Source of the DNA: Nocardioides oceani
Lineage (GTDB): Bacteria > Actinomycetota > Actinomycetes > Propionibacteriales > Nocardioidaceae
Direction: 5' to 3'
Length of the DNA stretch: 64,000 nt
NCBI RefSeq assembly: GCF_030412965.1
Contig: NZ_JAUHJQ010000005.1
Coordinates: 186,001 to 250,000 of the forward strand
A program made the translations under genes and the position numbers. This document shows, in pieces, positions 49,734-58,794 of the stretch (position 1 is the first letter of the stretch; each line of letters starts with the position of its first letter). The notes beneath the pieces are model-generated. The model had not been told where the DNA came from. It ran no database searches and saw only the letters and a program-made list of their open reading frames with translations.

Positions 49734-51593
49734 GTGAAGAGACACCCCGCCTCCGCCTCCGCCGCGGCCGCCGCCCTGCTGTGCCTGCTCACCCTGCTCG
49801 TCGTGCTCGTCCCCGGACCGGCGCCGGCGGCCGAGGGCGACAGCCCGGAGATCCGTGGGAGGGCCGTCGATGCCCAGGGTGCTCCCGTGCCAGGCGCGAC
49901 CGTGGCGCTGGTCGACGTGTCGGCCTCGGACCCCCTGTCCGACCCCGAACCCGGTCAGGCGTCCCACGGCGCGACCGCCGGTGAGGACGGCACCTTCGTG
50001 CTGCCCGCAGCGTCGGTCAGGAGCGACCGCTACGTCCTCGCGGTCTGTCTGAGCGGCGCCACGCAGTGGGACAGGTGCTCGAGGGACGACGGCGATCTCG
50101 AGCTCCTGCCGACGTACGTCGGGACCGACGGACCCCACTCGAACCTGCTCGCCGTGGGCGGCTACTTCGGTGGCGCCGAGTCGACGGCGCCGATTGACCT
50201 CGGCGACGTCCGCTTGGAGGAGCCGTCCGTCCTCCGCGTGGTGATGGGCTCGACAGCAGCCGAGGCCGTCTACATCACCGCACTCGGGTCGCCGAGCGGG
50301 TTCGGGCTCAGCGAGCCGGTGGTCGACGGGGTCGCCACGTTCGCATCGATCCGCCCCGGCGGCTACCAGCTCCAGGCCATCTGGCCGTTCGGCTACAGCC
50401 TCTCCGGGCACCCCACCGTCCGTGTCGGTCCGGGCGTGACCACCGTCGACCTGTCCGGCGCAGACCCCACGGTGAGCGGGACCGTCCGCGTCGACGGCGA
50501 GGCGGTGGCGGACGTTCCCGTCACGCTCGTCTACCAGAACCCGGCCCGGCCGCATGACATCTGGGCCCAGTCGCGGTACAGCATGCGCACCGACGCGGCC
50601 GGGCGCTACGCCTTCGTCGGCGTCGCACCGTCGTCGAGCCCCTACCTCGTCCGGTTCGGTCGGCAGAGCGGCCGACTGGACGACGACGGCCCCGTGCCGT
50701 ACGCGCGGCAGGTGCTGGTCGAGGACCGGGACGCCGACGAGCGGTTCGACCTCGACGTACGCAGCAGCCGGCTGGGCGCCGTCACCGGCAGCGTCCCGTT
50801 CCGTGCCCCGCGGGTGCGCCTGCACGACGCGAGCGGCGCGCTGATCGGTCTCCGCGGGACGAGCGCCCCGCGCCGTCGGTTCGCCGTGCCTCGCCTGCTG
50901 CCGGGCACCTACCTGCTCGAGGCTCAGGGGGAGCCCACCGAGAGCGGCGTGACCCGCTTCGCGCACCGCAGGTTCGAGGTCCGACCGGGACGGACCACCC
51001 GCCTCGGCGTGCTGAAGGCCGCGCCGAGGACCGGGAGCGTGACGGTCCGAGCGCCTCGCGGCACGACCGTGCAGATCGAGGGCGGTGCCCCGCCCTGGGC
51101 CGAGCAGCCCCGCACCCAGCACCGCCGGGTGTCGGGCCGGCCGGTGACCTTCCGGCACCTGATCCCCGGCACCTACCGGGTGGCACTGACCTCCGACCTC
51201 TCCTCCCGCCTGCTTCCCCCGGCCCGCGAGGTCCGGGTCGGGCGGGGCGAGACGCGTGTGCGACTGCGGAGCGGGCAGCCTGCGGGGTCGCTGCGCGGCC
51301 TGCTGGTGGACGCCCGCACCGACCTGCCCTGGCCCTGGCAGGACGGGTTCGCCCACATCGTGTGCGCGGCCGCCACCGACGGCCGCGAGTACCGCGCACC
51401 GGTGGTCCGCAGCCCGGACGGGCCCCGCTTCAAGCTCGCCACGATGCGTCCGGGCCGCTACACGTGCCGGGTCGACATCTCGGCGCTGCCGTGGCACACC
51501 CTTCCGTACCACCTCACGATCGCCGAGCAGTACGACGTGCGGGGGGACGCCATCACCGAGGTGCGCATGCCCGTGGGGCTCACGAGCGGGTGA
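49734..51593 (+). CDS. Large secreted protein with CnaB/carboxypeptidase-regulatory-like repeats
   Basis: A 619-residue secreted protein. It has a signal peptide (about 1-33, ALLCLLTLLVVLVPGPAPAA). Prealbumin-like Ig modules follow, recognisable by EIRGRAVDAQGAPVPGATVA with TAGEDGTFVLPAAS, TVSGTVRVDGEAVADVPVTL with DAAGRYAFVGV, and further degenerate units with TGSVTVRAPRGT and SLRGLLVDARTD. No sortase signal, anchor or catalytic motif is seen. Such proteins serve as adhesins or surface stalks. GTG 49734. It overlaps the convergent ABC ATPase gene by 14 bases. Confidence 0.75.
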   Translation: MKRHPASASAAAAALLCLLTLLVVLVPGPAPAAEGDSPEIRGRAVDAQGAPVPGATVALVDVSASDPLSDPEPGQASHGATAGEDGTFVLPAASVRSDRYVLAVCLSGATQWDRCSRDDGDLELLPTYVGTDGPHSNLLAVGGYFGGAESTAPIDLGDVRLEEPSVLRVVMGSTAAEAVYITALGSPSGFGLSEPVVDGVATFASIRPGGYQLQAIWPFGYSLSGHPTVRVGPGVTTVDLSGADPTVSGTVRVDGEAVADVPVTLVYQNPARPHDIWAQSRYSMRTDAAGRYAFVGVAPSSSPYLVRFGRQSGRLDDDGPVPYARQVLVEDRDADERFDLDVRSSRLGAVTGSVPFRAPRVRLHDASGALIGLRGTSAPRRRFAVPRLLPGTYLLEAQGEPTESGVTRFAHRRFEVRPGRTTRLGVLKAAPRTGSVTVRAPRGTTVQIEGGAPPWAEQPRTQHRRVSGRPVTFRHLIPGTYRVALTSDLSSRLLPPAREVRVGRGETRVRLRSGQPAGSLRGLLVDARTDLPWPWQDGFAHIVCAAATDGREYRAPVVRSPDGPRFKLATMRPGRYTCRVDISALPWHTLPYHLTIAEQYDVRGDAITEVRMPVGLTSG

Positions 51594-52392
51594 CCGCCAT
51601 GTGGTGCCGGCCGATCGGCAGCATGAGCGGGCGGCCCGAGACCGGGTCGGTGATGACCGAGCAGTCCAGTCCGAAGACGGCGCGGACGGTCTCCTCGGTG
51701 AGCACCTGGTGCGGGTCGCCGGCGGCGTGCAGCCGGCCGCCGGTGAGGGCGACCAGGTGGTCGGCGTACCGCGCGGCGAGGTTGAGGTCGTGCAGCACCA
51801 TGACGATCGTCGTACCGCGGTTGCGGTTGAGGTCGGTGAGCAGGTCGAGCACCTCGACCTGGTGGCTGACGTCGAGGTACGTCGTCGGCTCGTCGAGCAG
51901 CAGCACGTCGGTCTGCTGGGCCAGGGCCATGGCGATCCAGACCCGCTGGCGCTGACCGCCGGACAGCTCGTCGACGGGCCGGTCGGCGAGCTCGACGGTG
52001 TCGGTCGCCTCGAGCGCGGCGGCGACGGCGGCGTCGTCCTCGGTGCTCCAGCGCGACAGCAGCCCCTGGTGCGGGTTGCGGCCCCGGCCGACGAGGTCGC
52101 TGACGGTGATCCCCTCCGGCGCGGTGGGCGCCTGGGGGAGCAGGCCGAGCGTGCGGGCGAGCTCCTTGGCCGGCAGCCTGTGCACCTGCTTGCCGTCCAG
52201 CAGCACCTGTCCGGTGCGCGGGCGCAGCAGGCGCGACATCGAGCGCAGCAGCGTCGACTTGCCGCAGGCGTTGGCGCCGACGATCGCGGTCACCCGGCCC
52301 GGCGGCAGCACCAGGTCGAGGGAGTCGATGACGGTGCGCTCGCCGTACCCCAGCTCGAGGTCGTGGACAGTGAGGGTGTGGTCGGCGGTCAC
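51580..52392 (-). CDS. Siderophore ABC transporter ATP-binding protein
   Basis: A 270-residue FecE/FepC-type ATPase that powers ferric-siderophore import. Walker A is AIVGANACGKSTLLRSM (the GANACGKST form is typical of this class), the signature VDELSGGQRQRVWIAMALAQ, Walker B VLLLDEPTTYLDVSHQ, and the switch His is in VLHDLNLAARYADHL. GTG 52390-52392 overlaps the upstream permease stop by 4 bases. It is last in a four-gene operon downstream of an iron box. Confidence 0.96.
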   Translation of the reverse strand: MTADHTLTVHDLELGYGERTVIDSLDLVLPPGRVTAIVGANACGKSTLLRSMSRLLRPRTGQVLLDGKQVHRLPAKELARTLGLLPQAPTAPEGITVSDLVGRGRNPHQGLLSRWSTEDDAAVAAALEATDTVELADRPVDELSGGQRQRVWIAMALAQQTDVLLLDEPTTYLDVSHQVEVLDLLTDLNRNRGTTIVMVLHDLNLAARYADHLVALTGGRLHAAGDPHQVLTEETVRAVFGLDCSVITDPVSGRPLMLPIGRHHMAVTRS

Positions 52393-53447
52393 AGCGAGCC
52401 TCCGGCGCGGTTGGTGCGGACGATGAGGTAGACGAGGTACGGCGCGCCGAGCACGCCCGTGACGACCCCGACGGGGTAGCGGTGGTCGAACGCCAGCTGG
52501 CCGGCGAGGTCCGCGACCAGCACGAGCAGCGCCCCTACCAACGCCGACGGGACGAGCAGCGAGGCACCGGGCCCGACGATGCGCGCCGCGATCGGTCCGG
52601 CGAGGAACGCGACGAAGGCGATCGGGCCGGTCGCGGCGGTCGCGAAGGCGACGAGCCCGACGGCCGCGACGATCACGAGCACGCGGGTCTGCTCCACGCG
52701 AACGCCGAGCGCCGAGGCGGCGTCGTCGCCGAGCTGGAGCATGTCGAGGTCGCCGGCGCGCGTGAGCAGCAGCCGCCCGAGGACCACGAGGGCGAGGAGC
52801 GTCGGCAGCACGTCGTCCCAGCTCGCGCTGTTGAGGCTGCCGGTCAGCCAGCGGGTGGCCTCCTGGAGGTCCCAGGCGGCGGCCGTGCTGAGCACGTAGG
52901 CGATGACGCTCTCGAGCATCGCGGCGATGCCGATGCCGATGAGGATCAGCCGGGTGCCGGCCACGCCGTCGCGGAAGGACAGCACGTAGATCAGCAGCGC
53001 GACGCCGAGCCCGACCACGATGGCGAGGAAGGACACCGCGGTGCCGGAGAGCCCGAAGGTGACGATGGCGACCGCGGCCGCGGCGCTCGAGCCGGCGCTG
53101 ATGCCGATGATGTCGGGGCTCGCGAGCGGGTTGCGCAGCATGGTCTGGAATGTGACGCCGGCCAGGCCGAAGCAGAGCCCCGCCAGCAGGGCGAGCACGG
53201 CGCGGGGCAGGCGCAGCCGCCCGACGGTGAACGAGGCGCCCGGCACGTCCTGCCCGCCGATGACGCGGAGCACGTCGCCCGGCGGGTAGAACGTGCGACC
53301 CACCATGAGGCTGAGGGCGAGGACGCCGACGACGAGCAGCACCAGCACGACGACGACGCCACGACGCCGGGCCGCGCGGCGGCTCCGCCCGCGCGCGACC
53401 CGCTCGAGCGTGGAGGACGCGGGACTGCTGGTGAGCGAGGCGGTCAC
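52389..53447 (-). CDS. Siderophore ABC transporter permease, FecCD family (second)
   Basis: A 352-residue permease with about ten helices. GLAGVTFQTMLRNPLASPDIIG is the FecCD coupling/entry motif, followed by GISAGSSAAAAVAIV. ATGPIAFVAFLAGPIAARI carries the second conserved Gly-Pro-Ile segment, and DHRYPVGVVTGVLGAPYLVYLI closes the protein. GTG 53445-53447 overlaps the first permease stop by 4 bases. It forms a heterodimer with the 53444 gene product. Confidence 0.94.
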   Translation of the reverse strand: MTASLTSSPASSTLERVARGRSRRAARRRGVVVVLVLLVVGVLALSLMVGRTFYPPGDVLRVIGGQDVPGASFTVGRLRLPRAVLALLAGLCFGLAGVTFQTMLRNPLASPDIIGISAGSSAAAAVAIVTFGLSGTAVSFLAIVVGLGVALLIYVLSFRDGVAGTRLILIGIGIAAMLESVIAYVLSTAAAWDLQEATRWLTGSLNSASWDDVLPTLLALVVLGRLLLTRAGDLDMLQLGDDAASALGVRVEQTRVLVIVAAVGLVAFATAATGPIAFVAFLAGPIAARIVGPGASLLVPSALVGALLVLVADLAGQLAFDHRYPVGVVTGVLGAPYLVYLIVRTNRAGGSL

Positions 53448-54487
53448 AGGGCGCGCACCTTCTGCCGGCGGACGACGTGGATGAAGAACGGTGCGCCGAC
53501 GAGCGCGGTGATGATGCCGACGTCGATCTCGCTCGGCCGGGCCACGACGCGCCCGAGGACGTCGGCGGCGGTCAGGAGCGCGGCGCCCGTGACGGCGGAG
53601 AACGGCAGCAGCCAGCGGTGGTCGACGCCGACCAGGAGCCGGCACAGGTGCGGCACGACGAGACCGACGAACCCGATGGGGCCGGCGACGGCGGTCGCGG
53701 CGCCGCACAGCAGCACCGCGCCGACGGCGGCGGCGCCGCGCGTGAGCGCGACCCGCTCGCCGAGGCCCGCCGCCACGTCGTCGCCGAGAGCCAGCGAGTT
53801 GAGCCCGCGCGCGGAGGCGAGGCACACGAGCAGCCCGACGGCGAGGAAGGGCAGCACGAGGGTGATGGTGTCCATGGACGCCCCGCCGACGCCGCCGATC
53901 TGCCAGGACCGCACGCCGCCGGCGATGTCGTTGCGGGGCAGGACCACCGCGGTGATGAACGAGGCGAACGCCGCGGAGGTCGCCGTGCCCGCGAGCGCGA
54001 GCTTCAACGGCGTCGCCCCGCCGCGCCCGAGCGACCCCACGGCGTACACGAAGACGGCGGAGAGCGCCGCCCCGGCGATGGCGGCCCACACGAAGCTCGC
54101 GGGGGCGGTCAGCCCGAACCAGGCGATGCCGGTGATGACGGCCAGCGAGGCGCCCATGTTCACGCCGAGGATGCCGGGGTCGGCCAGCGGGTTGCGGGTC
54201 ACGCCCTGCATCACCGCGCCGGCCAGCCCGAGCGCGGCGCCGACGAGCACGGCGAGGAAGGTGCGGGGGATCCGCTTCGTGACCGCCGCCCGGTCGAGCG
54301 TGTCGCTGGAGCCGCCGAGCGCCGCGAGGATGTCGTCGAGGCCGACGTCGCGCGAGCCGACGGCGACCGAGAGCGCCATCAGCCCGACCAGCACGAGCAG
54401 GCCGCCCAGCAGCCAGACGGCGCGCAGCCGCCTCGGGCGCCGCACGGCGGCGGCACCCGAGGCGGGCAGCGGGGGAGCGAGGGTCAT
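53444..54487 (-). CDS. Siderophore ABC transporter permease, FecCD family (first)
   Basis: A 347-residue permease with about nine or ten helices. GLAGAVMQGVTRNPLADPGILG and GVNMGASLAVITGI mark the entry region, AVAGPIGFVGLVVPHLCRLLVG the conserved PHLCR segment, and VGIITALVGAPFFIHVVRRQ the end. ATG 54485-54487 lies 13 bases after the stop of the binding-protein frame. The gene is intact, so the operon continues functionally past the broken first gene if transcription and translation permit. Confidence 0.95.
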   Translation of the reverse strand: MTLAPPLPASGAAAVRRPRRLRAVWLLGGLLVLVGLMALSVAVGSRDVGLDDILAALGGSSDTLDRAAVTKRIPRTFLAVLVGAALGLAGAVMQGVTRNPLADPGILGVNMGASLAVITGIAWFGLTAPASFVWAAIAGAALSAVFVYAVGSLGRGGATPLKLALAGTATSAAFASFITAVVLPRNDIAGGVRSWQIGGVGGASMDTITLVLPFLAVGLLVCLASARGLNSLALGDDVAAGLGERVALTRGAAAVGAVLLCGAATAVAGPIGFVGLVVPHLCRLLVGVDHRWLLPFSAVTGAALLTAADVLGRVVARPSEIDVGIITALVGAPFFIHVVRRQKVRAL

Positions 54488-54500
54488 GCGGGGGTGCGGG

Positions 54501-55469
54501 TCACTCGACGCCGGCGGCCTTCGCGAGCATGCCGACGTAGTCCTCGAGGACGTAGGAGATCGACAGCGGCGTCGGGTTCGCGGCGGTGCCCAGCGGGGTG
54601 TTCGGCAGCAGCACGATCGCGTCGTTCTCCACCGCCGGCATCTTCGAGAGCAGCGGGTCGGCCTTCAGCGCCTCGACCAGCTCCTCGTCGCCGTAGGTCA
54701 CGATGACCTCGACGTCGTCGAGCTTGTCGACCTGCTCGGCGCTGAGGGTGCCGGAGAACTGGTCGGACTCCTGCGAGGCCTCCTCGATGCTCGCCGGGGT
54801 GGCCAGGCCGAGGTCGGTGAAGAACTTCGCCCGGGTGTCCTGGGTCGTGTAGTAGCTGACCTCGCTGAGGTCGCTGGTGTCGACGTGGGTGAGGAACATC
54901 GTCTTCTTGCCCTCGAGCCCGGGGTGGGCGGCGACGGCCTCGGAGATCTCGGCCTCGAGGTCGGCCACCATCTGCTCGCCCTCGTCGGCCATGCCCATGG
55001 CCTCGCTGCTCTGCAGGATCATGTCGCGCCACTCCGTCGACCACGGGGCCTCGGGGTAGGCGACGACCGGCGCGATCTCGCTGAGGGTGTCGTAGTCCTC
55101 CTGGGTGAGGCCGGAGTACGACGCCAGGATCAGGTCCGGCTCGGTGTCGGCGACCGCCTCGAAGTCGATGCCGTCGGTCTCGTCGAAGAGGACCGGCGTG
55201 TCGGCGCCGAGCTCCTCGAGCTCGTCGGCGACCCAGGGGAGCAGCCCGTCGCCGTCGTCGTCGCCGAAGTTGGCGGCGGCCATGCCCACCGGCACGACGC
55301 CGAGGGCCAGGGGCACCTCGTGGTTGGCCCAGTTGACCGCGGCGACGCGCTCGGGCGCGTCCTCGATCGTCGTGGTGCCGAGCGCGTGCTCGATGGTGAT
55401 CGGGAACTCCGCCGACGACGAGCCGCTCGAGGACTCGGAGGCGGAGGGGGGACGAGAGGTGAGGCTAAC
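54501..55469 (-). pseudogene. Siderophore-binding protein lacking start codon and signal peptide
   Basis: The frame encodes the mature part of a FhuD/FepB-type iron-siderophore-binding lipoprotein: a Ser-rich linker (SASESSSGSSSAEF), PITIEHALGTTTIEDAPERV, VVPVGMAAANFGDDDGDGLL, FDETDGIDFEAVADTEPDLI and LASYSGLTQEDYDTL. Going upstream, no ATG, GTG or TTG occurs in frame before the TAG at 55470-55472; the first is GTG 55314-55316, inside the folded domain. The iron box starts only a few codons before the linker. The start, signal peptide and lipobox cysteine (about 25-35 codons) are therefore missing. Either a real deletion or an assembly error would explain it. Codon use downstream is intact. 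Confidence 0.75.
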
Positions 55470-55473
55470 CTAA
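55455..55473. promoter_or_regulatory. DtxR/IdeR-type iron box
   Basis: AGAGGTGAGGCTAACCTAA matches the 19-bp DtxR/IdeR/DmdR consensus TTAGGTTAGGCTAACCTAA at 16 positions, including the whole right half. It lies between the divergent siderophore-interacting and binding-protein genes, so both arms should be repressed when iron is plentiful. Confidence 0.85.
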
Positions 55474-55501
55474 GTCCTCCGTTCGATGTCGAGGAGGGTT
55501 C

Positions 55502-56293
55502 GTGCACGGACAGGTGGAGTCGACGACGTGGGTCACTCCCGCGATGGTGCGGGTGGTCCTCGGCGGTGAGGGGCTGGCGGGGTTCGCCATGCCCGACAGC
55601 ACCGACGCCTACGTCAACCTCGCGATCGCACCCGAGGGCGCGCCGTACGGCCCGGTCTTCGAGCCGGCCGAGGTCAAGGCGGCGTACGACGCGCAGTGGT
55701 GGCCGGCGCGCCGGCGCTACACGGTGCGTGCCTGGGACGGTGAGCGGCTGACCATCGACTTCGTCGTCCACGGGGACACCGGGGCCGCGGGCCGGTGGGC
55801 GTCGAGCGCCGCCGCCGGCGACGTGCTGGTGCTCGAGGGGCCGGGGGCCGGCTACCGCCCCGACCCGGAGGCCGACTGGCACCTGTTGGTCGGCGACGAG
55901 TCGGCCCTGCCGGCGATCGCCGCCTCGCTCGAGGCCGTGCCCTGCGGCCGGCCGGTCGTGGTCCGGCTCGTCTGCGACGACGCCGCCCACGAGGTCCCGC
56001 TCACGACGCCGGGCGACCTCGACCTGCGCTGGCTGCACCGCGCCGGCGACGACGACCCCGCGACGCTGCTGCTGCGGTCGCTCGAGGAGCTCGCGGCGCC
56101 GGCCGGGCGCGTGCACGCGTTCGTCCACGGCGAGGCCGAGGAGGTCCGCGGCATCCGCCGCCACCTGCTCGCCGACCGCGGCCTGACGCGGGCCGACATG
56201 TCGTGCTCGCCCTACTGGCGCCGGACGATGACCGACGAGGCGTGGCGGCGCGTCAAGGCCGACTTCGTCGCCGCCATGGAGGCCGACGTCTGA
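55502..56293 (+). CDS. Siderophore-interacting protein (ferric-siderophore reductase)
   Basis: A 263-residue FAD-binding SIP family protein, which reduces ferric siderophores to release iron in the cytoplasm. The FAD motif is PARRRYTVRAWD, a HGDTGAAGRWASSA stretch follows, and the NAD(P) region is LLVGDESALPAIAASLEAV. The C-terminal SIP part has VHAFVHGEAEEVRGIRRHL and SPYWRRTMTDEAWRRVKADF, typical of the ViuB/FscN group. GTG 55502 follows GGAGGG. It is divergent from the transporter and shares the iron box. Confidence 0.94.
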   Translation: MHGQVESTTWVTPAMVRVVLGGEGLAGFAMPDSTDAYVNLAIAPEGAPYGPVFEPAEVKAAYDAQWWPARRRYTVRAWDGERLTIDFVVHGDTGAAGRWASSAAAGDVLVLEGPGAGYRPDPEADWHLLVGDESALPAIAASLEAVPCGRPVVVRLVCDDAAHEVPLTTPGDLDLRWLHRAGDDDPATLLLRSLEELAAPAGRVHAFVHGEAEEVRGIRRHLLADRGLTRADMSCSPYWRRTMTDEAWRRVKADFVAAMEADV

Positions 56294-56312
56294 GCCCGCT
56301 CCGGGTGGACGA

Positions 56313-56660
56313 CTAGGCCGCCGCGGTGCCGGCGCGGCGCCGGTCGAGCAGCGCCCACAGGCGCAGGAGCACGCTCAGCACGGCCAGCACCGACACGCCG
56401 ATCGCCGCCGAGGCGACCAGCGGCGCCGCCCGGTCCGCGGCGTACCCGCCCGCGTCGAGCAGGCGCGCCACCACGACCGCGGTGCCCGCGAGCGCGGCGA
56501 TGATCGCCAGCGCCATGAGCGCCTGCTGGCCGACGACGGCCCAGCGCTCGCGGCTGCTGCGGCCACGGGCGGTGAGGTAGAGCTCGCGCACCGGCATGAG
56601 GAGCGCGAGCAGCACGTAGAGCAGTCCGCCGAGGCCGGTGCCCGGGAGTCCTGCGGTCAT
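56313..56660 (-). CDS. Small membrane protein next to glycosyltransferase
   Basis: A 115-residue protein with about three hydrophobic segments (LGGLLYVLLALLMPVREL, QQALMALAIIAALAGTAVVV and PLVASAAIGVSVLAVLSVLL) and a basic end. The ATG lies one base after the glycosyltransferase stop, so it is probably coupled. I do not recognise the family; a structural partner of the glycosyltransferase is a guess. Confidence 0.65.
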   Translation of the reverse strand: MTAGLPGTGLGGLLYVLLALLMPVRELYLTARGRSSRERWAVVGQQALMALAIIAALAGTAVVVARLLDAGGYAADRAAPLVASAAIGVSVLAVLSVLLRLWALLDRRRAGTAAA

Positions 56661-56661
56661 C

Positions 56662-57822
56662 TCAGTGGCCCTTCTCGTAGACGAGCAGCGGACGGCGCAG
56701 CACGACCTCGCTCCACAGCGCGCGGAGCATGAAGACGCCGTTGACGGTGCGCAGCACCAGGAAGGCGGGGATCGACGCGAGCGCCTTGCCCACCTCGCCG
56801 CGCCGCCGCGCGGCCAGCAGGACCGGCACGAGGATGGCTGGGACGTCGACGACGTACGCCGCCAGCACCCACGGGCTCACCACGACCGCCAGCACCGGCA
56901 GCACGAACAGGTAGACCAGCGAGGCGACGAGGGCATCGATCATCGCGACGCCGACGACGGTGCTGAGGAACGGCAGGGGGAGGATGCCGCGCCAGTGCAG
57001 CCGCACGTTCTGCACGAACCCGTGCGACCAGCGCTTGAGCTGCTTGCCCATGAAGTCCAGGTCGTGCGGCTCGATCGGGTAGCAGACGGCCTCCGGCACG
57101 AAGCGCACCCGGTGCCCGCGCTGGTAGAAGGTCCAGGTCAGGTCCATGTCCTCGGCGCGCGTGCGCTCGGACCAGCCGCCCGCCTCGCGCAGGACCTCGG
57201 TGCGGTACGCCGAGAAGCAGCCGGACGCGATGAGCGGCTTGCCGTAGTAGTCCTGCGTGGGCTTGTAGAAGGTGAACGACAGCAGGTACTCGACGTACCG
57301 CCCGCGCTCCCAGACGCTGCTCACGTGCCGCGGGACGACGAAGCCGCAGGCGGCGGCGACCGACTCGTCCTCGGCCAGCGGCGCGAGCAGGAGCTCGATC
57401 GCGTCGGGCGCGAGCGTGGTGTCGGCGTCGATCGCCATCGTGTACGCCGTGGTGACCTGCGCGAGGGCGAGGTTCTGCGCGCCAGCCTTGGAACCGGTGT
57501 TCTGCTCCGGGCGGATCACCTCGGCCCCGGCCGCCCGGGCGAGCTCGCCGGTGCCGTCGGTGGAGCAGTCGTCGATGACGATCACCCGCGCCGGCGGCGT
57601 GGTCTGGCCGAGCACGCTGCGCACGGTGTCGGCCACGGAGGCCGCCTCGTCGTAGGCGGGGATGACGACGGTGAGGTCGTCGGCGGGGACCCGGTCCCGG
57701 CGGTGCCGGCCCGGCCGCTGCGCGGGCCGGTCCCGTCGGTCGCGGGTCAGGTCGTGGGTCAGGCCACGGGTCGGGTCGTCGGCGCGGTCGCGCTCCACGT
57801 GGGGGTGGACCGAGGTCGTCAC
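56662..57822 (-). CDS. Membrane-bound family 2 glycosyltransferase
   Basis: A 386-residue GT-A enzyme. After a disordered Arg/Asp-rich N-terminus (about 1-45) come LTVVIPAYDEAASVADTVRS, AYTMAIDADTTLAPDAI (nucleotide-binding DAD), TRAEDMDLTWTFYQRG (catalytic ED) and the QxxRW-type motif GKQLKRWSHGFVQN. These are the four conserved sites of processive NodC/BcsA/HAS-like synthases. Two or more C-terminal helices follow (VVGVAMIDALVASLVYLFVL, LAVVVSPWVLAAYVVDVPAI). GTG 57820-57822 follows AGGAG. It probably makes a polysaccharide or glycolipid; no other synthesis genes are visible. Confidence 0.9.
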   Translation of the reverse strand: MTTSVHPHVERDRADDPTRGLTHDLTRDRRDRPAQRPGRHRRDRVPADDLTVVIPAYDEAASVADTVRSVLGQTTPPARVIVIDDCSTDGTGELARAAGAEVIRPEQNTGSKAGAQNLALAQVTTAYTMAIDADTTLAPDAIELLLAPLAEDESVAAACGFVVPRHVSSVWERGRYVEYLLSFTFYKPTQDYYGKPLIASGCFSAYRTEVLREAGGWSERTRAEDMDLTWTFYQRGHRVRFVPEAVCYPIEPHDLDFMGKQLKRWSHGFVQNVRLHWRGILPLPFLSTVVGVAMIDALVASLVYLFVLPVLAVVVSPWVLAAYVVDVPAILVPVLLAARRRGEVGKALASIPAFLVLRTVNGVFMLRALWSEVVLRRPLLVYEKGH

Positions 57823-57845
57823 GGCGGCTCCTGTTCTGTCGTCGT

Positions 57846-57894
57846 GCCGCACCGCTGGTGCGGCGCCGGGACGGCGCGGGTGCGTGCCGTCCCG
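57846..57894. other. Two hairpins upstream of the glycosyltransferase gene
   Basis: GCCGCACC-GCT-GGTGCGGC (57846-57864) is a perfect 8-bp stem. CGGGACGGC-N10-GCCGTCCCG (57867-57894) is a 9-bp stem. They lie between the membrane-protein stop at 57951 and the glycosyltransferase start at 57822, and could terminate the former or structure the leader of the latter. Confidence 0.5.
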
Positions 57895-57950
57895 ACCACG
57901 ACCTGTCGCCAGGAGGGTCCGGTGTTACATCCGGGACCGGACCGGGGGTC

Positions 57951-58679
57951 CTAGGCGCCTGAGGGCACCGGCTGGACGACGCGCTCGAGGAGGCCCTCGC
58001 GACGCGCCACCACCACGACCGCGGCGATGGTGGCGGCGACCGTCAGCCCGTTGAGGGTCGGCGCCGTGACCGTCTTGACCAGCACGAACGTGTCGAGCGG
58101 CTGGGACTCCAGCAGCCACAGCGTCCCGGCCGCCTTGGCTGCGCCGATCGCGCCCCAGAGCAGGGTCAGCCGTCGGAAGAGCCTGCGGACGCCGGGGCGC
58201 AGCGCGAGCTCGTCGTCGAGGGGGTAGAAGTCGCCGGCGAGCCGTGCGACGACCGGTCGGGCCGTCGCGAGCGAGGCCAGGAACAGCGTGGCGATCGCCG
58301 CGTCGGTGACGATCGGCTGCAGGAAGTAGAGGTAGGTGCTGTCGAGCGCGACGGAGACCAGCGTGCGCACGGTCATCACGGCGGCGGTGAGGTACAGCAG
58401 GCCGGAGGGCCGCCGGCGGGTGACCACGCGCCACGCGATCGCGCCGTAGGACCAGCCCAGGGCGGCGGCCATCGCCACCCACACGTCGGTGAGGCGGAAG
58501 CAGGTGTAGAACAGCGCGGCCGGGACCACGCAGGCGACCAGCAGGCTCACCGAGACCCGGCGCAGCACCGCGCCGAGGCGCGGCCGGACGACCGGCGGTA
58601 CGCCGTCGGCGCAGTCGTCGGCCCGGTCGTCCAGCGGGGCGAGGAGCGCTTCGTCGACCGGGGCAGGGAGCTGCGGCAT
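57951..58679 (-). CDS. Polytopic membrane protein, VC0807-like
   Basis: A 242-residue membrane protein with about six helices (for example SVSLLVACVVPAALFYTCFR, VAMAAALGWSYGAIAWRVVT, LLYLTAAVMTVRTLVSVALD and TVAATIAAVVVVARREGLLE). ATG 58677-58679 follows GGGAGGG. The helix pattern resembles the VC0807 family of unknown role. It lies between a PAS kinase and a glycosyltransferase on the same strand. I cannot assign a function. Confidence 0.65.
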   Translation of the reverse strand: MPQLPAPVDEALLAPLDDRADDCADGVPPVVRPRLGAVLRRVSVSLLVACVVPAALFYTCFRLTDVWVAMAAALGWSYGAIAWRVVTRRRPSGLLYLTAAVMTVRTLVSVALDSTYLYFLQPIVTDAAIATLFLASLATARPVVARLAGDFYPLDDELALRPGVRRLFRRLTLLWGAIGAAKAAGTLWLLESQPLDTFVLVKTVTAPTLNGLTVAATIAAVVVVARREGLLERVVQPVPSGA

Positions 58680-58794
58680 GGCGGGCCCTCCCGGGCCGGC
58701 GGCCCGTGGGTTCGTCACCGCGGCGGACGACGTCGTGCCGTCGTCGCGAGTCTCCCCGGCGTCCTCCAGCGTAGGTGGCGGGTGGGCGTGGGGC

